DNA from: Leptolinea sp964397625
GTDB lineage: Bacteria > Chloroflexota > Anaerolineae > Anaerolineales > Anaerolineaceae
DNA length: 45,778 nt
Direction: 5' to 3'
NCBI GenBank assembly: GCA_964397625.1
Contig: CAYNJT010000018.1
Location: 1 to 45,778 of the forward strand
Each line of letters begins with the position of its first letter. The stretch's first letter is position 1. The position numbers were made by a program, and so were the translations under genes. The notes under the pieces are model-generated. The model searched no databases and was not told where the DNA came from. It worked only from the letters and a program-made list of their open reading frames with translations. Of this stretch, positions 1-7,932 are shown piece after piece.

Positions 1-1294
1 GGGCTACCAGCGAGGCGATCAGGTCCTGGTCTGAGGTTTGCTGTAACCCCTGTGATTTGATGATTTCGCCGGCAGAGCCGCCTTTTTCCAGCATGGCTGC
101 CAGTACCACTTTTGCGGTGGCAGCGTTCACTTCACCTTTGGTCAGACGGACCAACAGATCGCTCAGGCCAGCCGGAGTGAGGCGCAGGTTTTCGAACGCT
201 TCACCCGAACGGTTCAGGTAAGCGTAGATCTCGCCAAGAATCCAGGCGGCTACCGTCTTTCCTGAGACGTTTTTCGCCGCGGAGAGTGTCTTTTCAAAGA
301 AGTCCGCCACTGCAATATCCCCGGCCAGCAAGGCAGCATCAGCGGATGTCAGGTTGAAATCAGCCTGGTAGCGTTGGGCGCGAGCACGGGGCAGTTCCGG
401 CAGGGTGGTCTGAACCCGGTTGACCCAATCCGGTTCCACAACCAGTGGGGGCAGGTCGGGTTCAGGGAAATAGCGGTAATCGTGCGCGTCTTCCTTGCTT
501 CTTTGGGTGTAGGTGCAGCCATTGGCTTCATCCCAACCCAGGGTTTCCTGCGCGACGGTTCCGCCGCTTTCCATGATCTTGATCTGTCGGTCAATTTCAT
601 ACGTAATGCCGCGTTCCATAGCCCGGAAGCTGTTGAGGTTCTTGATCTCAACCCGGTTATTCAACATATCCGTACCGGCTTCGCGCACCGAAATGTTGGC
701 TTCAAAACGGATGACGCCTTTTTCCATGTCACCTGAGTTGACCCCCAGCGCGCGTAAAATACCGCGAAGTGTGCTTGCGTAAGCGCGTGCTTCCTCAACT
801 GAATGGATGTCCGGTTCGGTGACGATCTCCAGCAGGGGAACACCGCAGCGGTTCAGATCAACCAGGGAATAGTCTTCTGTGTCAGTCTGCACGTGGGTCA
901 GCTTGCCGGTGTCTTCTTCCAGATGGGCGCGCCGAATGCGGATGGACCTTTCGCCCTTCGAGGTATCCACCACAAGGCAACCGTCTGAAGCGAGCGGGTG
1001 TTCATACTGCGAGATCTGGTATCCCTTGGGAAGATCAGGGTAAAAGTAATTCTTGCGGTCGAACAGACTGGTGTGGTTGATGGTGCATCCAAGCGCCAGG
1101 CCAACCCGCATGGCATATTCCACAGCCTGGCGATTGACTACCGGCAGCACGCCGGGCATACCGGCGCACACCGGGCAGACGGTTGTGTTGGGTTCCGCTT
1201 GAGTGGAATCAACCACCCGGCAGGAGCAGAACATTTTTGTGCGGGTCGCCAGTTCGGCGTGGACTTCAAGGCCGATTACAGTTTCGTATTCCAT
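1..1294 (-). CDS. gatB: Aspartyl/glutamyl-tRNA(Asn/Gln) amidotransferase subunit B, 3' end outside window
   Basis: Subunit B of GatCAB binds misacylated Glu-tRNA(Gln) or Asp-tRNA(Asn) and activates the acyl group for amidation by ammonia from GatA. Seen: the minus strand reads open from ATG at 1294 to the window edge (431 codons). It starts MEYETVIGLEVHAEL and has the zinc-type cysteines CSC and CPVC (about residues 23-46), the GatB hallmark FDRKNYFYPDLPKGYQ (about 80-95) and ISQYEHP. The family is about 475-480 residues, so roughly the last 45 residues of the tRNA-binding YqeY-like tail are missing. AGGAAATT upstream serves as ribosome binding site. It starts 25 bp after the aminotransferase stop, so it is probably cotranscribed with it. 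gatC and gatA lie 2.5 kb upstream, separated by a terminator and three genes. Identity is secure. Confidence 0.96.
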   Translation of the reverse strand, partial: MEYETVIGLEVHAELATRTKMFCSCRVVDSTQAEPNTTVCPVCAGMPGVLPVVNRQAVEYAMRVGLALGCTINHTSLFDRKNYFYPDLPKGYQISQYEHPLASDGCLVVDTSKGERSIRIRRAHLEEDTGKLTHVQTDTEDYSLVDLNRCGVPLLEIVTEPDIHSVEEARAYASTLRGILRALGVNSGDMEKGVIRFEANISVREAGTDMLNNRVEIKNLNSFRAMERGITYEIDRQIKIMESGGTVAQETLGWDEANGCTYTQRSKEDAHDYRYFPEPDLPPLVVEPDWVNRVQTTLPELPRARAQRYQADFNLTSADAALLAGDIAVADFFEKTLSAAKNVSGKTVAAWILGEIYAYLNRSGEAFENLRLTPAGLSDLLVRLTKGEVNAATAKVVLAAMLEKGGSAGEIIKSQGLQQTSDQDLIASLVA

Positions 1295-1319
1295 GCGGTA
1301 TTAATTTCCTGTTCAAATA

Positions 1320-2498
1320 TTACCCAAGCCGGCGCATAAAATCGTGCATGCGCTCTAAAGCCTGTTCGATTTTTTCATAAGCGGTGGCATAGCTGGCGCG
1401 GCAGAAACCTTCCCCGCCGGCGCCGAATGCGGTTCCCGGGACCATGGCCACCCGTTCCTCGGCCAGCAGCCTGTTGGCAAATGTGTCTTCATCCATGCCA
1501 GAAGCTGTCACGTTGGGGAAGGCATAAAAAGCGCCGTGAGGTTCGACTGTTTTCAAACCAAGTTCATTGAAGCCATTGACAATCAACTTGCGCCGGCGGT
1601 CATATTCATGAACCATGTCCTGCACATAGGTCTCCGCTTTCAGCAGGGCTTCGGTAGCCGCGTCCTGCGCGGTGGTGGGGGCTGACATGATGGTGTACTG
1701 ATGCACGCGAAGCATGCCGGTCAGAATATCCTGCGGGGCGCAGGCAAAGCCGATGCGCCAGCCGGTCATGGCATAGTCTTTGGAAAAACCACCCAACAGG
1801 ATTGTGCGGTCTTTCATGCCAGGCAAAGCCGGAAAACAAACATGTTTAACGCCGTAAACCAGACGGTCATAAATCTCATCTGATATGATGATCAGGTCAT
1901 GTTTTTCTGCCAGCTTGCCAATCTCGATCAGGGCTTCACGGCTTGCTACCGCTCCGGTTGGGTTGTTGGGAAAGCCCAGCAGAATGGCTTTGGTGCGCGG
2001 GGTGATGGCGGCAGCAATGGCCGCGGGTTTGAGGTCAAAGTTGTCTTCCGCTTTAAGGGGGATTTCAACCGGAACGCCGCCGGCCAGCAAAACTTCGCTC
2101 TGGTAGGCCACAAAGCAGGGTGTGGGAATGATCACCTCATCACCGGGATCCAGAATGGATGTGCAGGCCAGATAGAGAGCTTCAGATCCACCCACCGAGA
2201 TCAACATTTCTTTTTCCGGGTGGTATGAGACGCCATACAGGCTTTCCCACTTTTGTGAGAGAGCTTTGCGCAGTTCCAGCTTGCCGGAATTGGATGTGTA
2301 ATGGGTTTCTCCAGCATGCAGCGATCTCACACCAGCTTCCAAAATGGGCAGGGGGGTGGTGAAATCGGGTTCGCCAATACCCAGTGAGATCACATCCTTC
2401 ATAGTGGCGACAATATCAAAAAACTTACGGATGCCTGAAGGTTTAAGGTTTGCCACCCGTTCGTTCAAATAAGATTTCTTCGCCTGTGTCAATTCCAT
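1320..2498 (-). CDS. PLP-dependent aminotransferase, class I/II
   Basis: A cytosolic fold-type I aminotransferase of the aspartate/alanine group. Seen: the N-terminal SGIRKFFDI and LGIGEPDFTTP, NNPTGAVAS for the cofactor pocket, SDEIYDRLVY, and the PLP-lysine motif GGFSKDYAMTGWRIGFA. The length of about 392 residues is normal. An in-frame ATG at 2513 would add five residues but has no ribosome site. I prefer ATG 2498, which has a GGATGG just upstream and overlaps the stop of the preceding small ORF, the usual arrangement for coupled translation. Substrate cannot be fixed from sequence: aspartate, alanine, aromatic amino acids or LL-diaminopimelate are all possible. The gene sits between a nucleotidyltransferase and gatB, with no linked amino-acid pathway gene to narrow it. 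Confidence 0.9.
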   Translation of the reverse strand: MELTQAKKSYLNERVANLKPSGIRKFFDIVATMKDVISLGIGEPDFTTPLPILEAGVRSLHAGETHYTSNSGKLELRKALSQKWESLYGVSYHPEKEMLISVGGSEALYLACTSILDPGDEVIIPTPCFVAYQSEVLLAGGVPVEIPLKAEDNFDLKPAAIAAAITPRTKAILLGFPNNPTGAVASREALIEIGKLAEKHDLIIISDEIYDRLVYGVKHVCFPALPGMKDRTILLGGFSKDYAMTGWRIGFACAPQDILTGMLRVHQYTIMSAPTTAQDAATEALLKAETYVQDMVHEYDRRRKLIVNGFNELGLKTVEPHGAFYAFPNVTASGMDEDTFANRLLAEERVAMVPGTAFGAGGEGFCRASYATAYEKIEQALERMHDFMRRLG

Positions 2499-2716
2499 GG
2501 GTTTACCATCCATTGTTGTGTGATTTCATCGTACGAAAGAACAAAACAGAGCTGATTTGCGTCCACGACTGTAAAAGAAAATCCCCGAGGTGTTCGTGCT
2601 TCTGAAGCGACGGTTATGATCTCATGCTTTTCCCCATTCAGGAAAAAGCGCACCGGTCTCTCGGGGAAACGTTGGCCGGCGATGCAATCAACCCGAACCT
2701 CTACTCCATCGCCCAG
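2489..2716 (-). CDS. Small conserved-looking ORF, no ATG start
   Basis: An open frame of up to 75 residues between the nucleotidyltransferase and the aminotransferase. It reads VEVRVDCIAG, ERPVRFFLNG, then FSFTVVDANQLCFVLSYDE and ends QQWMVNPWN. The alternating hydrophobic pattern, with paired aromatic residues in short strands, looks like a small beta-barrel domain; it recalls DUF6504-type proteins, but I cannot confirm this. No ATG, GTG or TTG starts the full frame. The best candidate is CTG at 2716, with GGGAG seven bases upstream. GTG at 2653 would give only 54 residues and lose the first strands. The stop overlaps the aminotransferase start, which supports real translation. An N-terminal sequencing error or pseudogene is also possible. 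Confidence 0.5.
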   Translation of the reverse strand: MGDGVEVRVDCIAGQRFPERPVRFFLNGEKHEIITVASEARTPRGFSFTVVDANQLCFVLSYDEITQQWMVNPWN

Positions 2717-3714
2717 GATGAATCTCCCAGGTTGAGCCGGGCGGCCTGCCCCTGTAGTTGAACATGCCGGCCCAGCAGAGAGTCTTCCAGCACCATTTGC
2801 TGAATCTGCGTGCCTTTTTCCACGATCGTATTCCTGAGAATGGCGTTACGCACTTCGCAGCTGGCATCCATGGAAACATATGGACCGATTACCGCGTTTT
2901 CAACCACGGCGGAAGGGTGGATAAACACCGGCGGTATGACGCACACAACCTTTCGTTTGGATGCCTCGGCCGAATTATCATGCCCGTGTTCCAACAGATA
3001 ACGGTTGGTTTCCAACAGGCTTTGCGGCGTGCCGGCATCCAGCCAGGTTTGCAGGCGGCTCGGGCGGATTTTCGCGCCATTTTCCAGCCAGATATTGATG
3101 GCATCCACCAGGAAATATTCATTCTTCAACATGATTTTGCGGTCCATTTGTTCCTGAATTGCCGCGATGAGGTCTTCCCCACGTTTGAAGTAATAAAATC
3201 CAACCAGGGCAAGATTATTGGTCATATCCTGCGGTTTTTCGATCAGATGCTTGACCCAATCATCTTTATCTACTTCAGCCACGCCAAACCGGCGTGGATC
3301 AGGTACCGGCTTAACCCATGCGGCGCCGTCAATCTGTTCATCGGCCAGCACTTCAAAATTTGTCTCGATAAGCGTATCTGAAAATGTCATGATCATCGGG
3401 CCTTTAAGATATTCTCGCGCCAGGTACAACGCGTCAGATTGGCCACGCATCTGTTCTTGAACAACAAAATGAACAGTTTTTTTAGGATGGGTAATTTCCA
3501 TGTATTCCTGAACCTGTTCCAACTGGTAAGGCCCTACAATGAGAACATATTCAGGAGACCAGGTTGACGGGAGGGGTAAAAATTGCTCAAGAACATAGTC
3601 AAGAACGGTCTTACCTGCCAGGCCAATCAGTGGTTTGGGCTTGCTGTACGTGTGCGGACGCATGCGCGTACCAAGACCGGCCATTGGGATCACGATTTGT
3701 ATGGTTTTCGACAT
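2701..3714 (-). CDS. Sugar-phosphate nucleotidyltransferase with C-terminal hexapeptide repeats
   Basis: Predicted to join a sugar-1-phosphate to an NTP, giving an NDP-sugar for cell-surface glycan. Seen: the N-terminal nucleotide loop IPMAGLGTRMRPHTYSKPKPL (residues 7-27), the central FSDTLIETNFEV acidic site, EKPQDMTNNLALVGFY, ENGAKIRPSRLQTWLDAGTP, then a left-handed beta-helix-like tail (IHPSAVVENAVIGPYVSM). 337 residues. The start is set by GGGAG seven bases upstream of ATG 3714; the frame runs 32 codons further upstream through non-coding sequence. The family includes RmlA, GlmU-like and mannose-1-phosphate enzymes, and the exact sugar is not readable. It is the first gene of a run with the small ORF, aminotransferase and gatB. 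Confidence 0.88.
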   Translation of the reverse strand: MSKTIQIVIPMAGLGTRMRPHTYSKPKPLIGLAGKTVLDYVLEQFLPLPSTWSPEYVLIVGPYQLEQVQEYMEITHPKKTVHFVVQEQMRGQSDALYLAREYLKGPMIMTFSDTLIETNFEVLADEQIDGAAWVKPVPDPRRFGVAEVDKDDWVKHLIEKPQDMTNNLALVGFYYFKRGEDLIAAIQEQMDRKIMLKNEYFLVDAINIWLENGAKIRPSRLQTWLDAGTPQSLLETNRYLLEHGHDNSAEASKRKVVCVIPPVFIHPSAVVENAVIGPYVSMDASCEVRNAILRNTIVEKGTQIQQMVLEDSLLGRHVQLQGQAARLNLGDSSWAME

Positions 3715-3792
3715 GGCTTTTTCTCCCGGGTGGGGTTTAATGATTTTATCACTGGTTTCAGAGGGGGTATGCAAGGAATGAACCCGGACGGT

Positions 3793-3826
3793 GAAAAACA
3801 AAGGGCACACGATTCCCGTGTGCCCT
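3793..3826 (-). terminator. Rho-independent terminator after gatCA
   Basis: A perfect 10-bp stem, AGGGCACACG (3802-3811) with its complement at 3817-3826, closes a 5-base loop. On the minus strand it is followed by TTGTTTTT. It lies 12 bp beyond the gatA stop and separates gatCA from the nucleotidyltransferase gene. Confidence 0.88.
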
Positions 3827-3838
3827 GCAATTGAAGAA

Positions 3839-5311
3839 TTACAGAATCGGGAAACGCGTATGCCAGTCAGTTACCTGCTGGTATGCGTGACCCGTTTTGA
3901 AGAGGATTTCCTCCTTGTTATGTGGCCCCATTAATTGCATGCCGATCGGCAGATTCTGGCTGTCAAAACCGCAGCAGAAGGCCAGCCCGGGCACACCGGC
4001 CAGGTTGGCCGGCAGAGTAAAAACATCCTCCAAATACATGGCGAGTGGATCTTCCGTATGCGCGCCGCGTTTGAACGCGGTTGTCGGGGCGATGGGCGCG
4101 GCAACCATATCCACCGATTCGAATACTCTGTCAAAATCCTGCTTTATGAGTGTGCGCACCTTCTGCGCCTGACCGTAATACGCGTCATAATAACCGGCAG
4201 AAAGCGCGTAGGTTCCCAGCATAATTCGGCGTTTTACTTCCGAGCCAAAGCCGGCACCACGTGATTTCCTGAACATTTCAATATTGCTTTCCGTGGGAAC
4301 CCGCAGGCCGAAACGCACGCCGTCGTAACGCGCCAGGTTTGCGCTGGCTTCCGCCGGGGCAATCAGGTAATATACCGGCAACGCGTATTCGGTATGCGGC
4401 AGGCTTATTTCCTTGATTTCAGCGCCCATTTCGGCAAAACGGGCGATTGCCTCTCTGACAGATTTTTCAACTTCCAGTTGAATGCCTTTGATAAAGTATT
4501 CTTTTGGAACTCCGATGCGCAATCCTTTCAAGTCAGTGCGGCCATCCAGTTGGACCTGCGGAACGGGAATATCCATACTGGTCGCATCTTTGACATCGAA
4601 TCCCGCCATAATCGAAAAGAGCAGGGCTGTATCTTCCACATTGTGCGCGAGTACTCCGGCGGAATCAAGTGAAGAGCCATAAGCAATCAACCCGTAACGG
4701 CTGACCCGCCCATAGGTCGGTTTAATGCCGGTAAGTCCGCAGAAGGAAGCCGGCTGCCGTACGCTTCCACCTGTATCTGTCCCTAAAGCGACTGGAGTTA
4801 GCCGAGCGGCAACTGCCGCCGCGCTTCCGCCGCTAGAACCGCCGGGAACGCGTTCCAGATCCCAGGGGTTTCGGGTGGTGTGGTATGCCGAGTTCTCTGT
4901 CGAAGAACCCATGGCATATTCATCGGTGTTGGTCTTCCCAAGGATCACCACTCCGGCGTCCTGTAATTTTTGAACACACGTGGCGGTATAAACCGGCGTG
5001 AAATTTTCAAGGATTTTCGAGCCGCACGTGCAGCGGATGCCTTTTACGGTGAGCACATCCTTTACCGCGATGGGCAGTCCGAGCAGTCCGGGAGCTGCCG
5101 TGTTTGACCGTTTTAGGGCGGCCCGTTTTTCGTCACAGGCTTTGGCCTGTTCAATGGCCAATTCCGGCGTGAGCGTCAGGTAAGCTTTAATGGATGGTTC
5201 AAGTTTGTCTATCCGTTCCAGAAAACTGGCGGTCAATTCACGGCTGGAACAATCCCCTTTTTCAAGAGCCTGAATAGCTTCAGTAACAGTAAGGTCAGTT
5301 AATGCGGTCAT
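3839..5311 (-). CDS. gatA: Aspartyl/glutamyl-tRNA(Asn/Gln) amidotransferase subunit A
   Basis: The amidase subunit: it hydrolyses glutamine and channels ammonia to GatB. Seen: 490 residues with the amidase-signature triad Lys84 (AVKDV), cis-Ser159 (PGGSSGGSAAA) and nucleophile Ser183 (TDTGGSVRQP). All three are offset by five from the well-studied Staphylococcus aureus enzyme. CGLTGIKPTYGRVSRYGL follows. The ATG overlaps the gatC stop by four bases (ATGA), so translation is coupled. The gene is followed by a strong terminator at 3793-3826. Its presence with GatB and GatC implies that this organism makes Gln-tRNA(Gln) and/or Asn-tRNA(Asn) indirectly. Confidence 0.97.
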   Translation of the reverse strand: MTALTDLTVTEAIQALEKGDCSSRELTASFLERIDKLEPSIKAYLTLTPELAIEQAKACDEKRAALKRSNTAAPGLLGLPIAVKDVLTVKGIRCTCGSKILENFTPVYTATCVQKLQDAGVVILGKTNTDEYAMGSSTENSAYHTTRNPWDLERVPGGSSGGSAAAVAARLTPVALGTDTGGSVRQPASFCGLTGIKPTYGRVSRYGLIAYGSSLDSAGVLAHNVEDTALLFSIMAGFDVKDATSMDIPVPQVQLDGRTDLKGLRIGVPKEYFIKGIQLEVEKSVREAIARFAEMGAEIKEISLPHTEYALPVYYLIAPAEASANLARYDGVRFGLRVPTESNIEMFRKSRGAGFGSEVKRRIMLGTYALSAGYYDAYYGQAQKVRTLIKQDFDRVFESVDMVAAPIAPTTAFKRGAHTEDPLAMYLEDVFTLPANLAGVPGLAFCCGFDSQNLPIGMQLMGPHNKEEILFKTGHAYQQVTDWHTRFPIL

Positions 5312-5604
5312 TGGGGCTCCTCCAGGGCCGGAGGAACTTTGAACTGGTTCTTTTCAGATTGCGGGGCGTTTTTTAACACCTGATCCACTGCCAAAGAATC
5401 GATCGGGGAATCCTCTCGAAAACGACTGCGCGCGGGCAGAACGCTGGATGTGGGTGGAATCTGACTGGTATCAACAGCCTTCAATCGATCCGCGTATTCA
5501 AGTATGGATGAAAGCTGCTGCTGGTATCTTTCTATTTCTCTGTCGGTTAGTTCTAGCCGGGCCAATCTGGCTATGTGAATGACTTCTTCTCTGGTTAATG
5601 ACAT
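5308..5604 (-). CDS. gatC: Aspartyl/glutamyl-tRNA(Asn/Gln) amidotransferase subunit C
   Basis: A small scaffold subunit that wraps around GatA and holds it to GatB. Seen: 98 residues with the family start MSLTREEVIHIARLARLEL, the helix YQQQLSSILEYADRLKAVDT, and the extended tail with LPARSRFREDSP that packs on GatA. The length is typical. It is the first gene of the gatC-gatA pair and is divergent from the exported-paralogue array; the promoters must lie in the 120 bp between 5605 and 5724. Confidence 0.95.
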   Translation of the reverse strand: MSLTREEVIHIARLARLELTDREIERYQQQLSSILEYADRLKAVDTSQIPPTSSVLPARSRFREDSPIDSLAVDQVLKNAPQSEKNQFKVPPALEEPQ

Positions 5605-5640
5605 GCAAAAGATTATATCAAAAGGCAGATGATTTGCTAC

Positions 5641-5668
5641 TTGAAATCTCTCAATATCTGGCTATACT
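5641..5668 (+). promoter_or_regulatory. Sigma-70-type promoter for paralogue 1
   Basis: TTGAAA at 5641-5646, a 16-bp spacer and TATACT at 5663-5668 lie 57 bp upstream of the paralogue 1 start. The -10 region belongs to a 12-mer TATCTGGCTATA (5655-5666) that recurs exactly upstream of paralogue 3. Confidence 0.55.
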
Positions 5669-5724
5669 GGTTAAACACGACTAATCCTATCCTATTTATG
5701 TTATTAATAAATGAAAGGACAAAT

Positions 5725-6693
5725 ATGGATACTCTTATTCGTAGAACGTTTAACTGGGTGATGGCAATTGTACTTGCTTTTGCCCTCCTGCCTGTATCCC
5801 CTGGTAACGCAGCCGCTTTATCTGACCACCCTGATGGGAATGAGCATACTCTCGTTCCGGGCGCGGGCACCGGAAAAGAGCAGGTGATCCATGACCAGGT
5901 GAATGTGTCAAAAGCCGATCAAAAAACTGCCGTTGGGGGTGAACAATACAGCGCGGGCCGTTACGAGCGACCTTTTGATAAGGATATGGTGTACCTCCCG
6001 TATCTTGACATTGTAAAATCCACCTTGCAGCGGGAAGATGCGGACTTCATCTATGTCACCATCCAGGTGCAGGGATCGCTCACCCAGCCTAAGGATAAAC
6101 CGGCGTTGTACGGCATCGAGCTGGATACCAACCTGGACGGCCGCAGCGAGTACCTTTTATTCGCAAAAACTCCGACCAGTACGGAATGGTCTGTCAATGG
6201 CGTTAATATCTGGAAAAGCAGCAGCGCCGACCTACCTGGCGCCGATAACAAGGGTTCAATTCCAATTACCGGATCTTCTGGTTATGACACAGATGTGTTT
6301 ATCGCGGGTAATGGCTCAGACTCAGACCTAGCCTGGGTGCGGTTATCACCAGATAAACCTGAAACCGTTGAACTGGCATTCAAAAATTCCTTGATCGGCG
6401 GTAAAAATGGAAGGTTTGTCTGGCGGCCAATGACGGATGGAGCAGGTTTTTCCGCAGAGTTGTATGACCTGAATGTCAGCTTTACACTTGAGCAAGCCGG
6501 CTCTCCATTAAGAGACAGCCTCTTTTATCCGTTGAAGGAAGTCTACGCGGTGGACAGTACCTGCCGGGTGGCGTCGGGTTACACGGCATCCGGTAATGAA
6601 CCTGGTCTGTGCCCCCTGCCTCCACCGCCAGATAAACCTGACAGACCTGGTGGATCTCCCGGCCGTCAACAGCCTCCTCCCACTATCGGTTAA
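5725..6693 (+). CDS. Exported FERPFD-family protein, paralogue 1 of 8
   Basis: First member of a tandem family whose function I do not recognise. 322 residues from ATG 5725, with AAAGGA upstream; an in-frame start at 5629 is rejected because it precedes the promoter. Residues 1-30 form a Sec signal peptide (RR, hydrophobic core, GNAAA) without a lipobox. Family landmarks in order: VIHDQVN (about 54), YERPFD (about 79), DADFIYVTI, then the acidic loop ELDTNLDGR (132-140), GNGSDSDLAW, AFKNSLIGGKNGRFVWRP, EQAGSP, and the cysteine pair C280 (STCR) and C296 (GLCP). The tail is Pro/Gly-rich (PPPPDKPDRPGGSPG). The even pattern of short strands suggests a beta-sandwich domain, and the acidic loop resembles a calcium site; both are inference. 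It has its own promoter and terminator. Confidence 0.85.
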   Translation: MDTLIRRTFNWVMAIVLAFALLPVSPGNAAALSDHPDGNEHTLVPGAGTGKEQVIHDQVNVSKADQKTAVGGEQYSAGRYERPFDKDMVYLPYLDIVKSTLQREDADFIYVTIQVQGSLTQPKDKPALYGIELDTNLDGRSEYLLFAKTPTSTEWSVNGVNIWKSSSADLPGADNKGSIPITGSSGYDTDVFIAGNGSDSDLAWVRLSPDKPETVELAFKNSLIGGKNGRFVWRPMTDGAGFSAELYDLNVSFTLEQAGSPLRDSLFYPLKEVYAVDSTCRVASGYTASGNEPGLCPLPPPPDKPDRPGGSPGRQQPPPTIG

Positions 6694-6737
6694 AAGAGAT
6701 TCATAAACCCGCTATAGCAAGGTAATGAATACGTATT

Positions 6738-6772
6738 GCAAAAACCTCTCATGGTAAGTGAGAGGTTTTTGC
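6738..6772 (+). terminator. Rho-independent terminator after paralogue 1
   Basis: A 14-bp perfect stem (6738-6751 with 6759-6772) around a 7-base loop includes the A-tract and T-tract of AAAAACCTCTCA. It isolates paralogue 1 from paralogue 2. Confidence 0.85.
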
Positions 6773-6784
6773 CTTTTAAAACCC

Positions 6785-6813
6785 TTGAATTTCGGCTCAT
6801 CTCGACCTATAGT
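6785..6813 (+). promoter_or_regulatory. Sigma-70-type promoter for paralogue 2
   Basis: TTGAAT at 6785-6790, a 17-bp spacer and TATAGT at 6808-6813. It sits just after the paralogue 1 terminator and 52 bp before the paralogue 2 start. Confidence 0.5.
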
Positions 6814-6865
6814 GAATGTACAACGATGCCCGATCACCGCTCCTCTTACCGTTTCTGGAGGAAAT

Positions 6866-7882
6866 ATGGAGAAGGCATTCTTGTTTTTCCGAATTTTTAC
6901 CGCCCTATTGTTGTTTTCAGGATGGATTCTGAGCGGGTGTAATTACCCGGTCGCGCAAAAGGCCACTCCGCGGGTTGTGATCATCCAACCAACCGCCAAA
7001 CCCACGGTTTATATTACCAAAGCCACACCAACCCTGACTCCACGAGCTCACGTCAGCATTCCCGGAACACCCTTTGGAAAGCTGCAAACAATTCACGATC
7101 AGGTCAACAAGAATTACGCCAGCCAGAAACGCGCGTACGGTGGCGATGAATTCAAAATCGGTCGGTTTGAGCGTCCCTTTGATAAACAGATGGCCTACCT
7201 GGGATATCTGGATATAGTAAAAGTGACTATGACCCGGAGTGACCCTACCTTCATTTTTGTTGCCATACAATTGGCAGAACCCATCATTCCAGCCGTTGAT
7301 AAACCAGCCTACTACGGACTGGAAATTGATCTCAATCTGGATGGCCGCAGCCTGTATTTTATCCGGGCCGAACGGCCATTCACCGAGACATGGACAACAG
7401 ACGGCGTCGAGGTGTGGAAGAGCACTCTGGCAGATGAACCCGTTGGTGGATCTTCCATACCGGTAACCGGAACAGCCGGTTTTGATATGGCCATTCTCTC
7501 AGCCGGAAAGGGAGAGGATATCGATCTGGCCTGGGCGCGCTTGAAACCCGGGTTGACAGATACGGTGGAAATCGCATTTAAAAACAGCCTGGTGGGCGGC
7601 GAGAAGGGTAAGTTTGTCTGGCGTCCCTTCTCAGACGGGGCTCCTTTCCATCCCAATCAGTATGATCTACAAAACAGTTACACGTTGGAAGAGGCGGGCT
7701 CTCCTCTTGGCGGAGACCCCTTCTATCCGTTGAAAGCGGTATACGCGGTGGATAACACCTGCCGGGTCACCTCAGGGTATACAGCCACCGGCAAAGAACC
7801 AGGGATCTGTCCGCAGCCCATTGAACCAGAACCCGATGGCCCTCCAGGCGGCCCTGGACCGACGGAAGTGCCGCTTATTTAA
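6866..7882 (+). CDS. FERPFD-family lipoprotein, paralogue 2 of 8
   Basis: Same family as its neighbours, here a lipoprotein. 338 residues from ATG 6866, chosen for the perfect GGAGG six bases upstream. The signal peptide ends in lipobox LSGC, so Cys25 should be lipidated and the protein tethered to the outside of the membrane. A Thr/Pro-rich linker (ITKATPTLTPR) leads to the conserved domain: TIHDQVN, GRFERPFDKQM, DPTFIFVAI, acidic loop EIDLNLDGR, GKGEDIDLAW, AFKNSLVGGEKGKFVWRP, EEAGSP, NTCR and GICP. The tail is Pro/Gly/Glu-rich (EPDGPPGGPGPTEVP). It is closest to paralogues 1 and 3 (shared YYGLE, IPVTG). Function unknown. Confidence 0.85.
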   Translation: MEKAFLFFRIFTALLLFSGWILSGCNYPVAQKATPRVVIIQPTAKPTVYITKATPTLTPRAHVSIPGTPFGKLQTIHDQVNKNYASQKRAYGGDEFKIGRFERPFDKQMAYLGYLDIVKVTMTRSDPTFIFVAIQLAEPIIPAVDKPAYYGLEIDLNLDGRSLYFIRAERPFTETWTTDGVEVWKSTLADEPVGGSSIPVTGTAGFDMAILSAGKGEDIDLAWARLKPGLTDTVEIAFKNSLVGGEKGKFVWRPFSDGAPFHPNQYDLQNSYTLEEAGSPLGGDPFYPLKAVYAVDNTCRVTSGYTATGKEPGICPQPIEPEPDGPPGGPGPTEVPLI

Positions 7883-7889
7883 GAATTAC

Positions 7890-7909
7890 CCGGATAATGG
7901 ATTATCTGG
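7890..7909. promoter_or_regulatory. 20-bp near-perfect palindrome before paralogue 3
   Basis: CCGGATAATGGATTATCTGG is symmetric at nine of ten positions. It sits 8 bp after the paralogue 2 stop and just upstream of a possible -10 box (TATAGA, 7911-7916). It could bind a dimeric regulator. It is too tight for a terminator hairpin and has no T-tract. Confidence 0.35.
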
Positions 7910-7932
7910 CTATAGAGTTGGAGACAGAAATA

